NCBI GenBank assembly: GCA_949715645.1
Contig: OX454526.1
Coordinates: 279,765,737-279,829,736 of the forward strand
DNA from: Portevinia maculata
Taxonomy: Eukaryota; Arthropoda; Insecta; Diptera; Syrphidae
Direction: 5' to 3'
Length of the DNA stretch: 64,000 nucleotides
The notes beneath the pieces were generated by a model. It worked only from the letters and a program-made list of their open reading frames with translations. It was not told the DNA's origin and ran no database searches. This document shows, one piece after another, positions 33,103 to 44,492 of this stretch (position 1 is the stretch's first letter; every line of letters starts with the position of its first letter). A program made the position numbers and the translations under genes.

Positions 33103-34160
33103 AGGATGAATAAATTGATTTTGACTTTCAAAATGTTTAGCTTTTAGTATTTTTTCAATGAGATTGTGTAACTAATAGTCCAGCCAAATTAGTCCTTAAA
33201 ATAGAAGTAAGGTTACAATAATTCCCATAGAGCTAAAAATTGGTATGAATGTTCAGAATACTATTATAAATGAATTGTGAAAAGTCCCCATCAATCCCCC
33301 TTGTGCAAAAAATTTTATTGATGGTGAAAGTTTGCAAAAATAGGTTTACAAATAAACCTAACCTTCAAAGTCTTATTTGACTGGACTAAAAACGATATTT
33401 TGCAATTATAGTTTTAATTTATTTTTAGTTTTCTAAAGAGCAGTAATTTATTTTGTTGGTCTTGTCTTACGTTTTGTTTAGGCACGAATACCATAACTTA
33501 GAGGGGTTAAATACAAACATTACTTAGTGTGAAATGTGGTGCTGGTTCAAAAGTTTATAGCTCCTAAGCGGGGCCAGATAGACTCCTCCCTCTCTCATAG
33601 TAAAAATGCTAGTATCTTACCCTAAAATAAGCACCCGTTCTTAATTTTCGCCATCCAAGTTATCGTACTCTCGCCTTTGTTTAATAATAAAATATTATTT
33701 ATTTATTTATAATCTTGTATTTAGTTTTATTTTATTTATTATAAGTGTAATCTGAAAGTGGAATATTAAAATTCCGGAATATTCCACTTTTCGGTGTAAG
33801 TGGAAATATTTTTGAGAGAAGCTAATGGTCACACCAATACGACGTTCAACAATGACTGATCAACGACTGCGAAATCTTTCTTTTATAGCATTTGAAAAAA
33901 AAACGTTTGAATTCGTTGCAAATTTAACGCAATTTCGCCGAAAAAAACCGAAGAATACAACTTTTTTTGTTCTAAGTAGATATAGCTATGTACTTACTTG
34001 TGTGTGTATAAATAACATATATACCTACCGATTTCTTTAGCTCCTATTTGCATATACATATGTTTAATTCGTAGTTTAAAAACATGAATGTGATATTGCT
34101 GATACCTACGGTTTTAGTAAAAATTAAATTTTTCTAGACTATATTTTGACTTTCTTTTTA
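33103..34160. other. No gene seen; interior of the hAT-type element
   Basis: No coding signal. Palindromic pieces around AGTGGAATATT / AATATTCCACT occur at 33757-33790, matching GTGGAATATAATATTCCAC at 31512-31530 on the other side of the nested Tc1 element. TAGACCGGTT-type motifs are not seen. Confidence 0.35.
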
Positions 34161-34226
34161 AAAAAATGTCAGCTCACCCAAAAATACTTGGAACTCACCC
34201 ATACATTAGGTCCTGGCTACGGCCAT

Positions 34227-35058
34227 GTGCTCAACCTTCTTAGATTTTAGAGAGTTCGAGCTCTAAAGAATCACAACACTGTTTAGTCACAGACGAGGTT
34301 ATTGACCGAAAGATATCGCGAGCTTCCGCCCTCGCCGGGGTCCGAAGGAGTTCAGTGCTTCTGGAAGTCGGCGCCCTAGATGCTAAGAAAAAAAGATGAA
34401 AAAATATGAACAATGCGAAAGGAAGAATGCGCGAAGATTGCGTAGCGCTCGAATGGTCTATACACAATATATCCTGAATTTATCAGACGCTCTAACCTGT
34501 CTTGCCAAGAAAACTACTCTACCACTATTAATGAAAAGGTACGAGGTTCTACGAATGTGTTTGTATATATATAAAGATATATGTAGGGTGATATGAACAT
34601 AACTTAAATTAAGACAATTAAATCCGCTGCAGATGGCTAGAGGTGAGTGTTGCGGGTGCACTCAAATTTGGCGAGGTTTGGTGCCCCGATCTAGCGATAA
34701 TTGTGGCGGGGTTTATCTCTTCCGCCTACTGCTCTGGTTACGTAGTGTGTCAGAATCCGCTTGTGGATTTGGCGCTGTCCGAATCACCGGGTGCTGGCCG
34801 TCAGTAAGGGTGTTGAAAGTCGCGACGGGAGCTACGGCACGGTGGGTACGATCATCTGTACGGGCTGCCCGTGGTCTGTTGTTAGGTTATCCTGTTGCGC
34901 ACTGATCCAGGCGCGGTTGCTCGTAGTTTTCTGCAGAGATATTGTAGTGGCATTTGAGTCAAACACATGAGCTGCCGACGCAAAGGGTATACTCTGCAAT
35001 GTTTTCCTTGGGGTTTTTGGGCCTCAAATGGTGGTAAATATTACCAAGCCAAGTAATG
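34227..35058. other. No gene recognised; G+C-rich part may be LINE RNase H region
   Basis: 34620-35050 is richer in G+C than most of the window and precedes LINE RNase H sequence, so it may be earlier ORF2 text of the same LINE, but I could not read a consistent frame. Confidence 0.3.
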
Positions 35059-35600
35059 GTTGTTGGTAAATGTTTGCTGGGTGCCAGGTCACTGTGACAT
35101 ACGAGGGAATTGTGAAGCTGACGAACTGGCCCGACGAGGCTCTTCTGGTTTAAATAGCATAAGCGTCACCGACATCGAGGCGCCAACGTCTTATGTTAAA
35201 AACCTCCAGGTCCATCGGACTTCTGAGGCATAAGAGAGGAACCCTCTCGAAATTAGTAAACGCCCTCACCGGGCACTGTGCTATAGGAAGACATGCCCAA
35301 AGGTTGGGCATCCCCTACAATGACTTCTGCAGAAGCTGTAGGGACGAGGAAGAAGAGGAGACCATCAGTCACTTCCTTTGCACGTGTCCTGCACTCGCCA
35401 ACACTAGGAAGGCTACATTGGGTGAATACCTTTTCAATGATCTAAACCATCTTAACAACGCCTGCACAGCAAGGATTAGCTCCTTCATTCAGAGGAGCAA
35501 ATGGTTCCCTGAGTAAGAGGGTGACCCACCCACCTTACACATCGGCAGCACAATGGACCTACTTCTGGTCTAAGTGCATCCTCATCGAGGGCCGGTTTTC
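35059..35600 (+). pseudogene. LINE ORF2 C-terminus: RNase H end and Cys/His knuckle (LOA-type)
   Basis: VNVCWVPGHCDIRGNCEADELARRG (35071 onward) is the C-terminal block of LINE RNase H. After a frameshift, 35193-35516 reads LTGHCAIGRHAQRLGI then CRSCRDEEEEETISHFLC and CPAL, the Cys/His motif C-x2-C-x-H-x-C found at the end of LOA/I/R1-group ORF2 proteins. The ORF ends at 35516 and a short 3' UTR follows to about 35600. Everything upstream of RNase H is missing or unreadable. Confidence 0.75.
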
Positions 35601-37139
35601 AACCAACCAATGGTTGTATGGCGATCATAGATGGTGGACTATGCAGGGTAGTGTTTTTATGTTTCCCATTAAACGGTGCAAATTATGAATGCCACGAATT
35701 TAGCGATGCTGTCCTGGATGATGTTCTCTGCAAGTTTAGCTGGCGCTTTTTCTCTTGCCAATGTGAGATGGTAGTTATGGATGCCGCCGCCGAAAGTCTG
35801 TCGTTGCGCTAGAGGCAGTGCATGCGCCTGGTGATTAATTAGCTGAGGCAGATGCACGTTACTGCCGAAGGAGCGCGCGTTTTAAACTCCTAAATTTTCT
35901 TCTTCGTCACCTAAGGACAAGATGTTCGAGTTTAGTTCCCAAAAAAAAAACACAAGAAAAGGAGCTACCGGTATGAGGTGGCGTGGATGGAAGTATTTAT
36001 TAAATTCTCTCTCAAGGTGATTCAAGGTGACGAAGTGACTTCGATGTTCATCGATTTAACTGGGGATAATTGTGTTGCAGAAAATGGTTATGTATATATT
36101 TTTAATATTTTAAGTATCCACTAGTCAATTGGTGCCGACGACGGCGATCGCGAAAAAGAACACTGTCTGTCAGGCTTCCGGCTATTTTCGCTGACTTTAG
36201 TGTGCGCATGTTGGCGCTACTTGTCATAAATCGGGTTGCAATTTATGTGCGGATGGGTTCGCAGATAGAGGAGATTGAATGAGAAATTGAAGAAGGCGTT
36301 CAACCGAGTGATTTGAGTGGATATACATAGTACCGCGACTAATTTAAATTATTCGGTACAATACAGTCTATATTTCGGTTTGGAAAGTACGTTTAGATCG
36401 TGTCGTTCAGAGTCGACATGCATTCATATGTTAAACTCGAAGTCTGCCAAATAGTATTTCAAATAAAGGCATAAAACTGGTTTTGAAAACGGCTGTAACG
36501 ATTTGTAATTATTTTGGTATTTTGAATACTTAAAGTGAGGACCTGAATATGACACTCCTACTCAGTAAATGCAATGCTTTGCCTAAGTTTTCAAATAAAA
36601 TTCAAGTAACGTCTCAAAATTTCGAGGAGTGGGAAAATTTGCTCACATTTTAAGGAAATTCCGAAAAAGTAAAGTAACGCTTTTGGGCAGAAATTTGTAA
36701 CTCACTCAGTTGAGGAGAATTGATTTTATCCCTCGCTGGCTCGCACTTTTACGAATTTTTTATGTTAAGGAACAACTTTAAGCGGTTTTCTTTATTTCGA
36801 GTAGATTTAAAGTTACTGGAAAAAATAAGGAAACCGAACTTACATTTTTATTATTTATATATATTATGCGCCGGCAACCATAACTACGTAATATGTCTTG
36901 AGTTCTAAGTCGACACTGCCTCGAAATGTTTTATCCTGCGATTTACTTGACATAACAAAAGAACGCCACACTTCTAATAACCAGCTGACATAAATATTTA
37001 TATTACATCAATTATACAAATAGCAAAGAAAGTCAATTTGCCAGATTATTTGCACTATAATTTTGGCAGATATGCGTATCTTTTAAGTGCGTCATATTAA
37101 CTAAAATGCGTACTTGAGACAGCAAATAATAAGGCACCC
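35601..37139. other. No gene seen
   Basis: LINE 3' debris near the left, then about 1.4 kb of AT-rich sequence up to the lipase promoter with no coding or repeat signal I recognise. Confidence 0.35.
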
Positions 37140-37175
37140 TATAAAAGCAATCATTCGCGAATACCTCCATCAGTT
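37140..37175 (+). promoter_or_regulatory. Core promoter of lipase copy C (TATA and Inr)
   Basis: TATAAAAG at 37140-37147 and TCAGTT at 37170-37175, 32 bases from the first T to the Inr A. This gives a 5' UTR of about 29 nt before the ATG at 37201. The same pair, same spacing, is upstream of both other lipase copies. Confidence 0.75.
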
Positions 37176-37200
37176 TCCGAACAGGTATCAATCATTGACA

Positions 37201-38525
37201 ATGAAACTATTTCTGGCACTTATAACAGTTGCAATTGTAGGGCTGGCTTCGGCTAACCAAGCTTTATCTCGCGACAAGAGAGGTGTTATTTTGACCACTG
37301 TAAGTTGTTTACCAAACTAAAATGAATTAGAAATTAAAAACCAAACTTCTAGGCCCAACGGATCGCCAACTACAACTACCCAGTGGAGACTCACAAAGTG
37401 CAAACTTCAGATGGCTACGTTCTTACCATGTTCCGCATTCCATACTCGCCAAAATTGAATAATCAGAACGAAAGCCGACCAGTTGTATTTCTGCAGCATG
37501 GCGTTTTGAGCTCCTCTGATTGTTGGATTTTGAATGGACCAGAAAATGCTCTAGCCTATCTCCTCGCTGATGCCGGGTACGATGTCTTCATGGGAAACAA
37601 TCGTGGTAACACATACTCCCGGAAAAACGTGTGGTTATCACACTTACTGCCGAGTTTCTGGGACTTTAGTTGGAATGAAATCGGGACCAAGGACTTGCCA
37701 GCTATGATAGACTATGTGCTTCAAACAACCGGTCAGACAGCTCTTCATTATGTTGGACACTCGCAGGGCACCACAATCTTCTTTGTCCTCATGTCGTCGA
37801 TTCCAAGTTATAATGCCAAAATCAAAACTGCACATATGCTCGCGCCCGTCGTATTCATGGAACATATGAAAAATCCATTCGCTAGGATAACTGGTCCGCT
37901 AGTTGGACATCCATCCTTATTAAGCGCTCTAATCGGAAGCAATCAATTTCTGCCGAGTAACAAATTATTGTCTATGTTGGGGGCACAAACATGTCGCGAT
38001 TACTCACTCTTCCAGGGGCTGTGTGGCAACATACTCTTTCTAGTAGCCGGGTGGGATTCGGAACACCTAAACTATGTAAGTATGTGTATGACGCTACGCT
38101 GGGTGGTCTACCATTATTTTTATTTACAGACACTGTTGCCACAAGTAGTCGAAACCCATCCAGCGGGTGCATCGACCAGTCAATTAATTCACTATGTGCA
38201 GGAGCAACAGTCCGGATACTTCAGGCAGTACGACCATGGATTCCTTAAGAATCCATTCAAGTACGGCTCGTTGTCACCGCCGAGCTATGACCTGAAAAAT
38301 GTTGTTGCTCCGGTCCGGCTGTACTACAGTGACAACGATTATCTAAGCGCTGTTCCTGATGTCCAGAAATTGCAAGGTTTACTGTCGAACTTGGTAGAAA
38401 GTTTCCATGTGCCTATTCCGGTGTGGAATCATTTGGACTTTGTATTTGCGGAAGATGTGAAACCAGTGATAAATGATAGAGTTCTAAATGCAATTAATAC
38501 CTTTGAGGAAACAGGGGAGCAATAA
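37201..38525 (+). CDS. Secreted acid-lipase-type (abhydrolase) protein, copy C, intact
   Basis: Three exons: 37201-37299, 37353-38075 and 38130-38525, with introns of 53 and 54 nt (GTAAG starts, AG ends), giving 405 aa. Residues 1-18 are a signal peptide (MKLFLALITVAIVGLASA), so the protein is secreted, probably into the gut lumen as with fly acid lipases (family knowledge). The triad is visible: Ser170 in GHSQG, Asp344 in YSDNDYL, His375 in WNHLDF; LQHG at ~80-83 is the oxyanion region. It hydrolyses neutral lipid or ester substrates by family membership; the exact substrate is unknown. Intron 2 has no stop and is a multiple of three, so retention would insert 18 residues. The most diverged of the three copies and the only one on +. 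Confidence 0.93.
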
Positions 38526-38657
38526 TATAATAACTTGTAATATGCAATAATGCGTTTATCTGTAGATTGCTTAGGGAAATCCATGTCCATACGGACCATG
38601 CCTGGTAACGTGTTGCATTACATGGACACACAAAAAATATAGTTCATTAATAAGCAT

Positions 38658-38957
38658 TATCACCCCTGTCGTGGAATCCGTCGGGGGAACGATCCGCTAA
38701 TAGTGAACTATTTGCATCGTGCAATCCGCAGACGTGAACCATCCACATGTCGGTAACATGAATTATTTTCTTTTCTTTTCACTGAATTTAATTTTTTCAA
38801 AACAAATGTGTTTGAAATGAGCTGTCACAATTGAATTTTTAATAGTGGTCGGTAAGGGAGAGTATCCGACGGATCCCACGATAGCAATTTTCTGTTCACG
38901 TGAATCGAATAAGTGAAGTGAATATCAGATCCGACGGATTCCACGATACGGGTGTAT
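38658..38957. mobile_element. ~300-bp MITE-like inverted-repeat element
   Basis: Inverted ends of about 30 bp: TATCACCCCTGTCGTGGAAT at 38658 onward and its inverted counterpart up to 38957, sharing CGTGGAATCCGTCGG exactly with small differences outside. The interior is noncoding and has a second CGACGGATCCCACGATAG copy at 38867. Flanks give ATTAT/ATAAT, compatible with a TA-type target. The superfamily cannot be set from this one copy. Confidence 0.6.
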
Positions 38958-39009
38958 AATCGTACCTAAATAAAAATAAAATGTTGTATTTAAAATAAGA
39001 AGTTTTAAT

Positions 39010-39380
39010 CTATATAAAGGGTACTTCAATAGCGACTTTTAAAAATATTTACACATGAGCATTAAGTTCCGTAAGAGAGATCCAAATTTCAGATTCGTAG
39101 CGGGTCGGCGGGCGGATTTTAAAAACCTCTTAAAATGAGCACTAACAGCCTCAAGAGAGTATATATTCATCTCCCGGATGGAAGCGAATTTTATAAATTG
39201 TAGGTCCCGAGCATATGGGCTGCTAAAAACCATAATACTAAAAATGTGAGCTTTGTGTTTGAGATAGGCGGATTTGAACAATTCTTCAATAGGAATTTGT
39301 TGGTCTCCTTTAGAGTATATGATTAAAACTTCAGCTTTCTAGCTCCGGTTTAAAGGCTTAAGGTTTGCTGTCTCGGTTGA
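39010..39380 (-). repeat. Old, diverged family H copy
   Basis: Recognisable blocks (TATTTACACATGAGCAT, GGCGGATTTTAAAAA, GAGAGTATATATT, GATTAAAACTTCAGC, CCGGTTTAAAGGC) in family order but with many changes and no ends. It stops at a run of about 18 G at 39383-39400. Confidence 0.65.
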
Positions 39381-40978
39381 AGGGGGGGGGGGGGGGGGCA
39401 ACTTGGGCCTAGGTTACGGGCGGCAAGTTCAGAGGGTGGCCGAATTTACACTTTACAGATGAATGGACAACTCATTATTTATACTTAACTTTGACCACGG
39501 AATAAATAATAGTTCCAAAGTACAGAAATTTCATGGCCATATCAACTCGACCGATACCCACAGCGCGGAGTGGGATGTGCTGCACGAACATTTATTATTC
39601 GCGAGGCGCATGGGCGTAGTTCAAAATACGCGCCCGCTCGCCCGAAGAAATCGCAGATCGCGATGGAGACAGATCCTGCGTATTGTTATGGATGCTGTAT
39701 TGTATCTATCCACAAACTGCCTTTCTTTTCGCGGGTCCCACGAAACTCCTAGTGATCTCATCACACAATGTCCTCAGCCAACTCAAGGTAACTTCTTGAA
39801 CTTAGATTCCCTGCTCGCCAAACATAATTCAACTCTTAAGTTTCAATTAGAACACTTAAAAAGTATCATATTTATCAAAGACAATACATAATGAAATAAT
39901 TCACAGAATGGCAAAAACAGTTAGAAATAGCATTTTAAATGACATCAAAGAAGCCAAATACTACACGATAATGTTCGACTACACTCCATACAGAACAAAT
40001 AAGACAGGTTATTCGATATGTAAAAAGAACTGGCGAGGTGTGTGAAATAAAAGAAAGTTTCATTGGTTTCATAAAAGTGGCTGGAAAGACAGGAGAGGAC
40101 TATTGTCGACAGATTTTAGAAAAATTGGCAGTTGATCATTTAGATATTGGACAATGTCATGGCCAATGTTATGATAATGGGTCCAATATGGCCGGCAACC
40201 ATAAAGGAGTACAAGCCAGGATTGCAGAAAGGAATGAGCTTGGTTCACTCATTAAATATTGTAGGTGTTCATTCTGCCTCATCATACCAGGAGTCAGGAC
40301 GCATTAGCCTATTTGGACTGATTCAAAAAGTATATTAGTTTTTTGTCGGCTCCACTACATTATGAAAAAATACGTGAAAACAAACTTAAAACGAAGTAGC
40401 CAGACGAGATGATCGGCGAAATATCTTGCTGTGAATGCCCTATTAAATATTAAATTTGCCAGAAATAGCGGAAGCCTTAGAAGAAGTTAAGCAAATTTCT
40501 CATGCTCCAGAAGCTCAGTACGAGGCAGGTCATCTCTTAACTGCTAACTAAAGGATTTTAAATTTATTCTTAATTTAGATATTTGGGCGAATATTCTCCG
40601 CGAAATCAATCGAGTGAATATAGAAAATCAGAAAGAAGATATTATCCTTGCCCGTTCCGTCGCACTAATGGTTGGTCTGCCCAAAACTTTGAAAAAAATG
40701 AGACAAAATCCAATGGAATATTGAGGCTGGAGAAGATTCTGAAATAGGGTGTTGACAATATTTTGCAAAAAAAAAGAATTCCGAAACGTAAAAATATTTC
40801 GATGAGATGTGTGAAGACGAATTATTACAAACACTCCAACCTGTTCAACTATTTTCTAAAGAAATAATGATGTTACTTGATCGAATCATATCAAGAACTG
40901 CAAAAGTATGGAGCAAAGCTGTCTCGAAAATACGAGCGAGATTGGCGCTTAAATCTGCCAGGAACTCTACGTTTTTAA

Positions 40979-42635
40979 CCTTCGCATGGACCCTATCTAC
41001 ACATGTAGATATTTTAATTTTCTTTATTCAATATTTTTGTTATTGCTTAACTTATCTCGAAGAAAATTTTACTCAGTAACTAACTTTTTGATCTTAGTAG
41101 GAAAACAAAAGATTTTAAAAAAAATTCTCAGATTTTCTCACCTTTTTATACATTTCGACGTTTTTTTTGCACATATAAACAGTATCTACACATGTAGATA
41201 ATTTTTTTTTCATACATTTTGCTTGATATTTTCGCAAATGCGGGGATAAAATAGGGGGAAATAAGAAGACATATTGTTACACCTAGAGTCTAGACTAAAA
41301 ATCTAGCCTGAAGGAACAGCAATAGAATAACCATCTGAAATTAAATAAAAAAAATACAAGTAATATACCAGCTAATTCGTTTTATTCATAAAAAAGAAGA
41401 CTGTAAGCTAGACCATATAACAATTTTGGCACATTGTTTGGGTAAGAATGTGCTCCAAACACACTGGCTTTTGGCATTTTACGCATCTTCGGCGGGTAGC
41501 TCTCTTCTTTTTATTGATCCTGGAGCTTATGAAGCATGCCCCTTTTTGAGGCGTATGACCTGCAGGATCTTTTTCGCGCTCATCTGGGGTGCAACCTTCG
41601 ATGTTTGTTCCAGGTCCAACATTTTCTCCTAGAATGCACTCCATGGCACTTCGAATACGAATTTGGCACGTTATTCTTCGGTTTTGTGTTCTTTTACGTA
41701 TCTACGGAAGCACAAGCTCTCACGCAGGCTTTCAAGGAAATTTATTCTGCGACTTTTCTTTGTTGCAATATTTGCTGATCCTTGTGGATTATTTTTCACA
41801 AAAATTATGTATTCAGCTAGTCCTAATACGTCAACCAGATTATAAAATAAAGCCAACGGCCAACGTAGCGTCCTTCGTTTTGTGGTATACTGGCTAAGCA
41901 TTTTGTCCATCGTATCAACCCCGCCTATGGTATGATTATAATACAGGATTATATCTGGGTTTTTTTTTTGTGGTCCCTCGGAGATTGCCTTAGTTTGGTG
42001 GATGGTTGACAGCAAAACGACAGCCTTGTCTTTTTTTTGGGACGTAAGAGCAATGCACAGCATTTTCACAAAATCCAAAATCGGTGGACAACATTTCTCT
42101 GCATTTTGAAGCTTTAAATTTATCTGGTAAGTTCCTTCACAATCCGTTCACCCTGGTTTACTTCTCTGTTGGAACCAATTTCAGCAGTATAAATTTGTCC
42201 ACTCAATGGAGAGGCTGTCTGCGAATCACAGGCCCACCAAAGCTTTATGCCATACTTTGCTGGCTTGGATGGTACGTATTCGGTAATTTTAGTACGTCCT
42301 CTAAAGCGGAAAAGTTGTTCATCTACCGTAATTGACTCAGAAGGCCGATAACATTGTCCAAGATTGAAATTTAACATTTCAAATACATCCCTTATAGGTG
42401 CTGCTTTGTCAGATGCTATTCGATCAGCTCTGGTAATTTCCGAATCAAAACGGATAAATCTCGAAATTGCTCTGAAGCGACAAAGTAAAGTAAATATCAT
42501 GAGATATAAGAAACAAAACAAAAAAAAAATATTTCCTATACCAGATTCGTACAAAATAAATGTATGGGATTTTTTTTATCTACACATGTAGATACAGTCC
42601 ATTCGGGTACATAAAAAGATGTGTCCATGCGAAGG
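40979..42635 (-). mobile_element. piggyBac-type element, 1657 bp, with TTAA target duplication
   Basis: TTAA at 40975-40978 and 42636-42639. Identical 13-bp ends CCTTCGCATGGAC (40979-40991, and inverted 42623-42635). An 18-bp subterminal repeat TATCTACACATGTAGATA lies 2 bp from the left end (40994-41011) and 28 bp from the right end (42577-42594), the same asymmetric short/long spacer plan known for piggyBac. A third copy of the 18-mer is at 41183-41200. Shorter than the ~2.4 kb typical for the family because of internal deletions. Nested in the hAT-type transposase. Confidence 0.92.
41405..42554 (-). pseudogene. piggyBac transposase, second catalytic Asp deleted
   Basis: 42554-42120 has FRAISRFIRFDSEITRADRI, APIRDVFEMLN, ITVDEQLFRFRG (first catalytic Asp) and PSKPAKYGIKLWWACD, then ERIVKELTR. 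42078-41671 resumes with KKDKAVVLLSTIHQ, IGGVDTMDKMLSQY (third catalytic Asp) and RWPLALFYNLVDVLGL. 41644-41408 has the C-terminal Cys-rich domain RRCVKCQKPVCLEH then C-x2-C. The stretch between, which in relatives carries the second Asp (the D-N-x-F block), is missing. The N-terminal third is also gone and frames shift twice. Nonfunctional. Confidence 0.9.
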
Positions 42636-42798
42636 TTAAAGAGCAATCTCCGCTTTTATTTGGTGATATAGAAAAGGCTTACGGTTTCTATTTCTTGCAA
42701 CAGATCTATGCGCATGATTTGCAAGATGCTAACTCTACACTTTCTACTACATCCGCATGCTGTGAGCGAAGGTTTAGCAAACTACAACTAATTAAAAA

Positions 42799-43528
42799 AC
42801 ATAGCGACGGGCTACAGTCCGCTTGGGCGAACTGTTGGATACCCCATTCTTATTCCTATCCCTCATAAGTGGGCGTGACAAAAGTCTAAGTATGGTTGAA
42901 TTGTTAAGAACGCTCTACATATTTTGTTATATAACATTTAAAGGATTTTATCAAACAAAAAACGCTCCCTAGCTCAAACTTGGGTGTTTCAATAAAATTG
43001 TTTTATTTAATTGTGGGCGTGTCAGTAGGCGGATTTAAAAAAAATTAACACATGAGCATAAAAGGCCCCTAGAGAGTATATATTATAAATTTCAGCTCCC
43101 TAGCTCAAACTTTGGATTTTCAAAAAAATTGTTTTATTTATTTGTGTGCGTGTCAGTGGGCGGATTTTGAAAATTTTTTATCCCGAGCAGTTTTAGGAGT
43201 CATAGATCATATATAAAATATTTCTAGCTCAAAATTCGATTTTTTCCAAAATTTTGTTTTTTTGAGTTTGTGGGCGTGTCTGTGGGCGGATTTCAAAAAT
43301 TCGTAAACTTGATTATTTCGGGACCGTAGAGAGTATATGGTTAAAATTTCAGCTCTCTAGGTCCAGTTTAAAGGCCTAATTTTTGCCGACGGACGGACGG
43401 CCACGGCTAGATCGACATTACTATCGATGCTGATCATAAATATAGCAACTTTTAGGGGTCTACGGGCAATATTAAGGTATGTTACAAACTACGCGTCAAA
43501 ATTAATATACCCTTAGAATAGGGTATAA
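42799..43528 (-). repeat. Family H copy inserted in the hAT ORF
   Basis: 730 bp, from ACATAGCGACGGGC to GAATAGGGTATAA. The GGAC microsatellite is short (43391-43400). The hAT reading frame stops at AAAAA on the left and resumes with TTATTTG on the right; joining the flanks directly gives the family-conserved K-N-Y-L-R-S-S-M order with no base lost or duplicated. Read on +, the hAT ORF runs in-frame into the repeat for about 20 codons. Confidence 0.9.
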
Positions 43529-43689
43529 TTATTTGCGATCTTCTATGAGCCAGGAAGGCTTATCGAGTAATGTAATCTTATCGATAGAAAATCGAATTGC
43601 AAACGAGGTAAGTTCTGACATAGATTTATTTGCTGTGTATAAAATATTTATATATCCCACAAGTTCATGTCTTCTTAATATATATCAGC

Positions 43690-44212
43690 GTACACTAGGA
43701 GTTTGCTAGGTTGTGATTTGCATCAGTACATCAACGCCAGAAACTGTATCTTTTTACATAAAATAATTATAAATCAAAGTCCGTCTTATCTGTATAATAG
43801 GCTTAATTTTACTCGGTCGTCACGAACCACCAGCCTGATACCATATCGCTGCTATTTTCTCAATTCTTCGCGCTTATTTTTCATTCACACTGTGAGACTA
43901 TGGAACTCCTTACCCCAACATATTAGAGCTATATCTAATCACTCCAATTTTAAAAGGGCAATTCTCCTATATTTTTCCACTCATCAACATTAATTCCAAA
44001 TTGTATCTCCTATCTATATCTCCCCTATCTATATCTCCCCTATCTATATCTCCCCTTAGCCTTAAGAAATTTTCTGTATACTAGTCTTAAGTTATTTAAT
44101 GAAATCATTTTTTTTTTTAAATTTACACTACACTAAGTACTAAAAAAGATTATATCTTAATGTACGAACCATTTTAAGAAATAAATGAAATGAAATGAAA
44201 TGAAATGAACAA
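43690..44212 (+). pseudogene. LINE 3' end: RT C-terminal tail, 3' UTR and ATGAA-repeat tail
   Basis: 43703-43993 reads LGCDLHQYINARNCIFLHKI, SRTTSLIPYRCYF and FIHTVRLWNSLPQHIRAI, the C-terminal tail of jockey/CR1-type ORF2 proteins (the V/T-R-x-W-N-S-L-P block). A short 3' UTR follows with TATCTATATCTCCCC repeated three times at 44007-44055, and the element ends in tandem ATGAA units at 44184-44209. 5'-truncated: nothing of the RT core. The class matches the LINE at 9980-13750, whose own 3' end is missing, but I cannot show it is the same family. Confidence 0.75.
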
Positions 44213-44492
44213 CTAGCGCCGAGAGATGAATGGCTAAGGGGTTCTTAGTCGATAGCAGCGAACTTCGGATACCAGGCGACCTCCGATTTCAAGAAAGCCT
44301 TCCTGTGGTTATATGGGTAGACCACGGGCGACCTTCCAATCCCGTTTACTGGTGGGATTCAAAATAGATTCAAAAAACAAATAGAGAATGATGCCTATAC
44401 AACTGCACCATCAACTAGGGATGTTTCAGAATACCCTGTCGTAAATGACGTGACACCTGCCAATCGGGAGGGTCACAAATTACGGATTCGGA

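Larger units (their letters stand above)
29333..34226 (+). mobile_element. hAT-type element (ZMYM/DUF4371-like), degenerate, with nested insertions
   Basis: Left end near CACGGCCGTAGGCAGCC (29333) and right end near GGTCCTGGCTACGGCCATGTG region (to 34226) form a short inverted pair around GGCCGTAG-C-CAG, the usual hAT end style. GAGCTCACCCAAAA-type sequence recurs inside both ends (29377 and 34168). Transposase relics lie at 30763-31560. Two other transposons (29479-30760 and 31630-33102) are nested. No 8-bp target duplication was found, so the outer boundaries are provisional. Confidence 0.55.
39440..43620 (+). pseudogene. hAT-type transposase (ZMYM/DUF4371-like), split by two insertions
   Basis: Pieces in order: 39550-39890 (LDSLLAKHNSTLKFQLEHLK), 39905-40320 over several frames (DIKEAKYYTIMFDYTP; VAGKTGEDYCRQILEKLAVD; GQCYDNGSNMAGNHKGVQAR), 40370-40970 (TRWS-like and LARSVALMVGLPKTL). 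The piggyBac-type element occupies 40979-42635, then 42640-42798 continues with LLFGDIEKAYGFYFLQQIYA and ACCERRFSKLQLIKK (dimerisation domain). The family H copy occupies 42799-43528, and 43529-43620 finishes NYLRSSMSQEGLSSNVILSI. Frameshifts and stops abound. The right end of the element was not located. Confidence 0.8.

Noticed and set aside
34633..34970. Two overlapping 70-90 codon ORFs in G+C-rich DNA
   Set aside because: No recognisable domain in either frame; probably open by composition, perhaps degraded LINE text.
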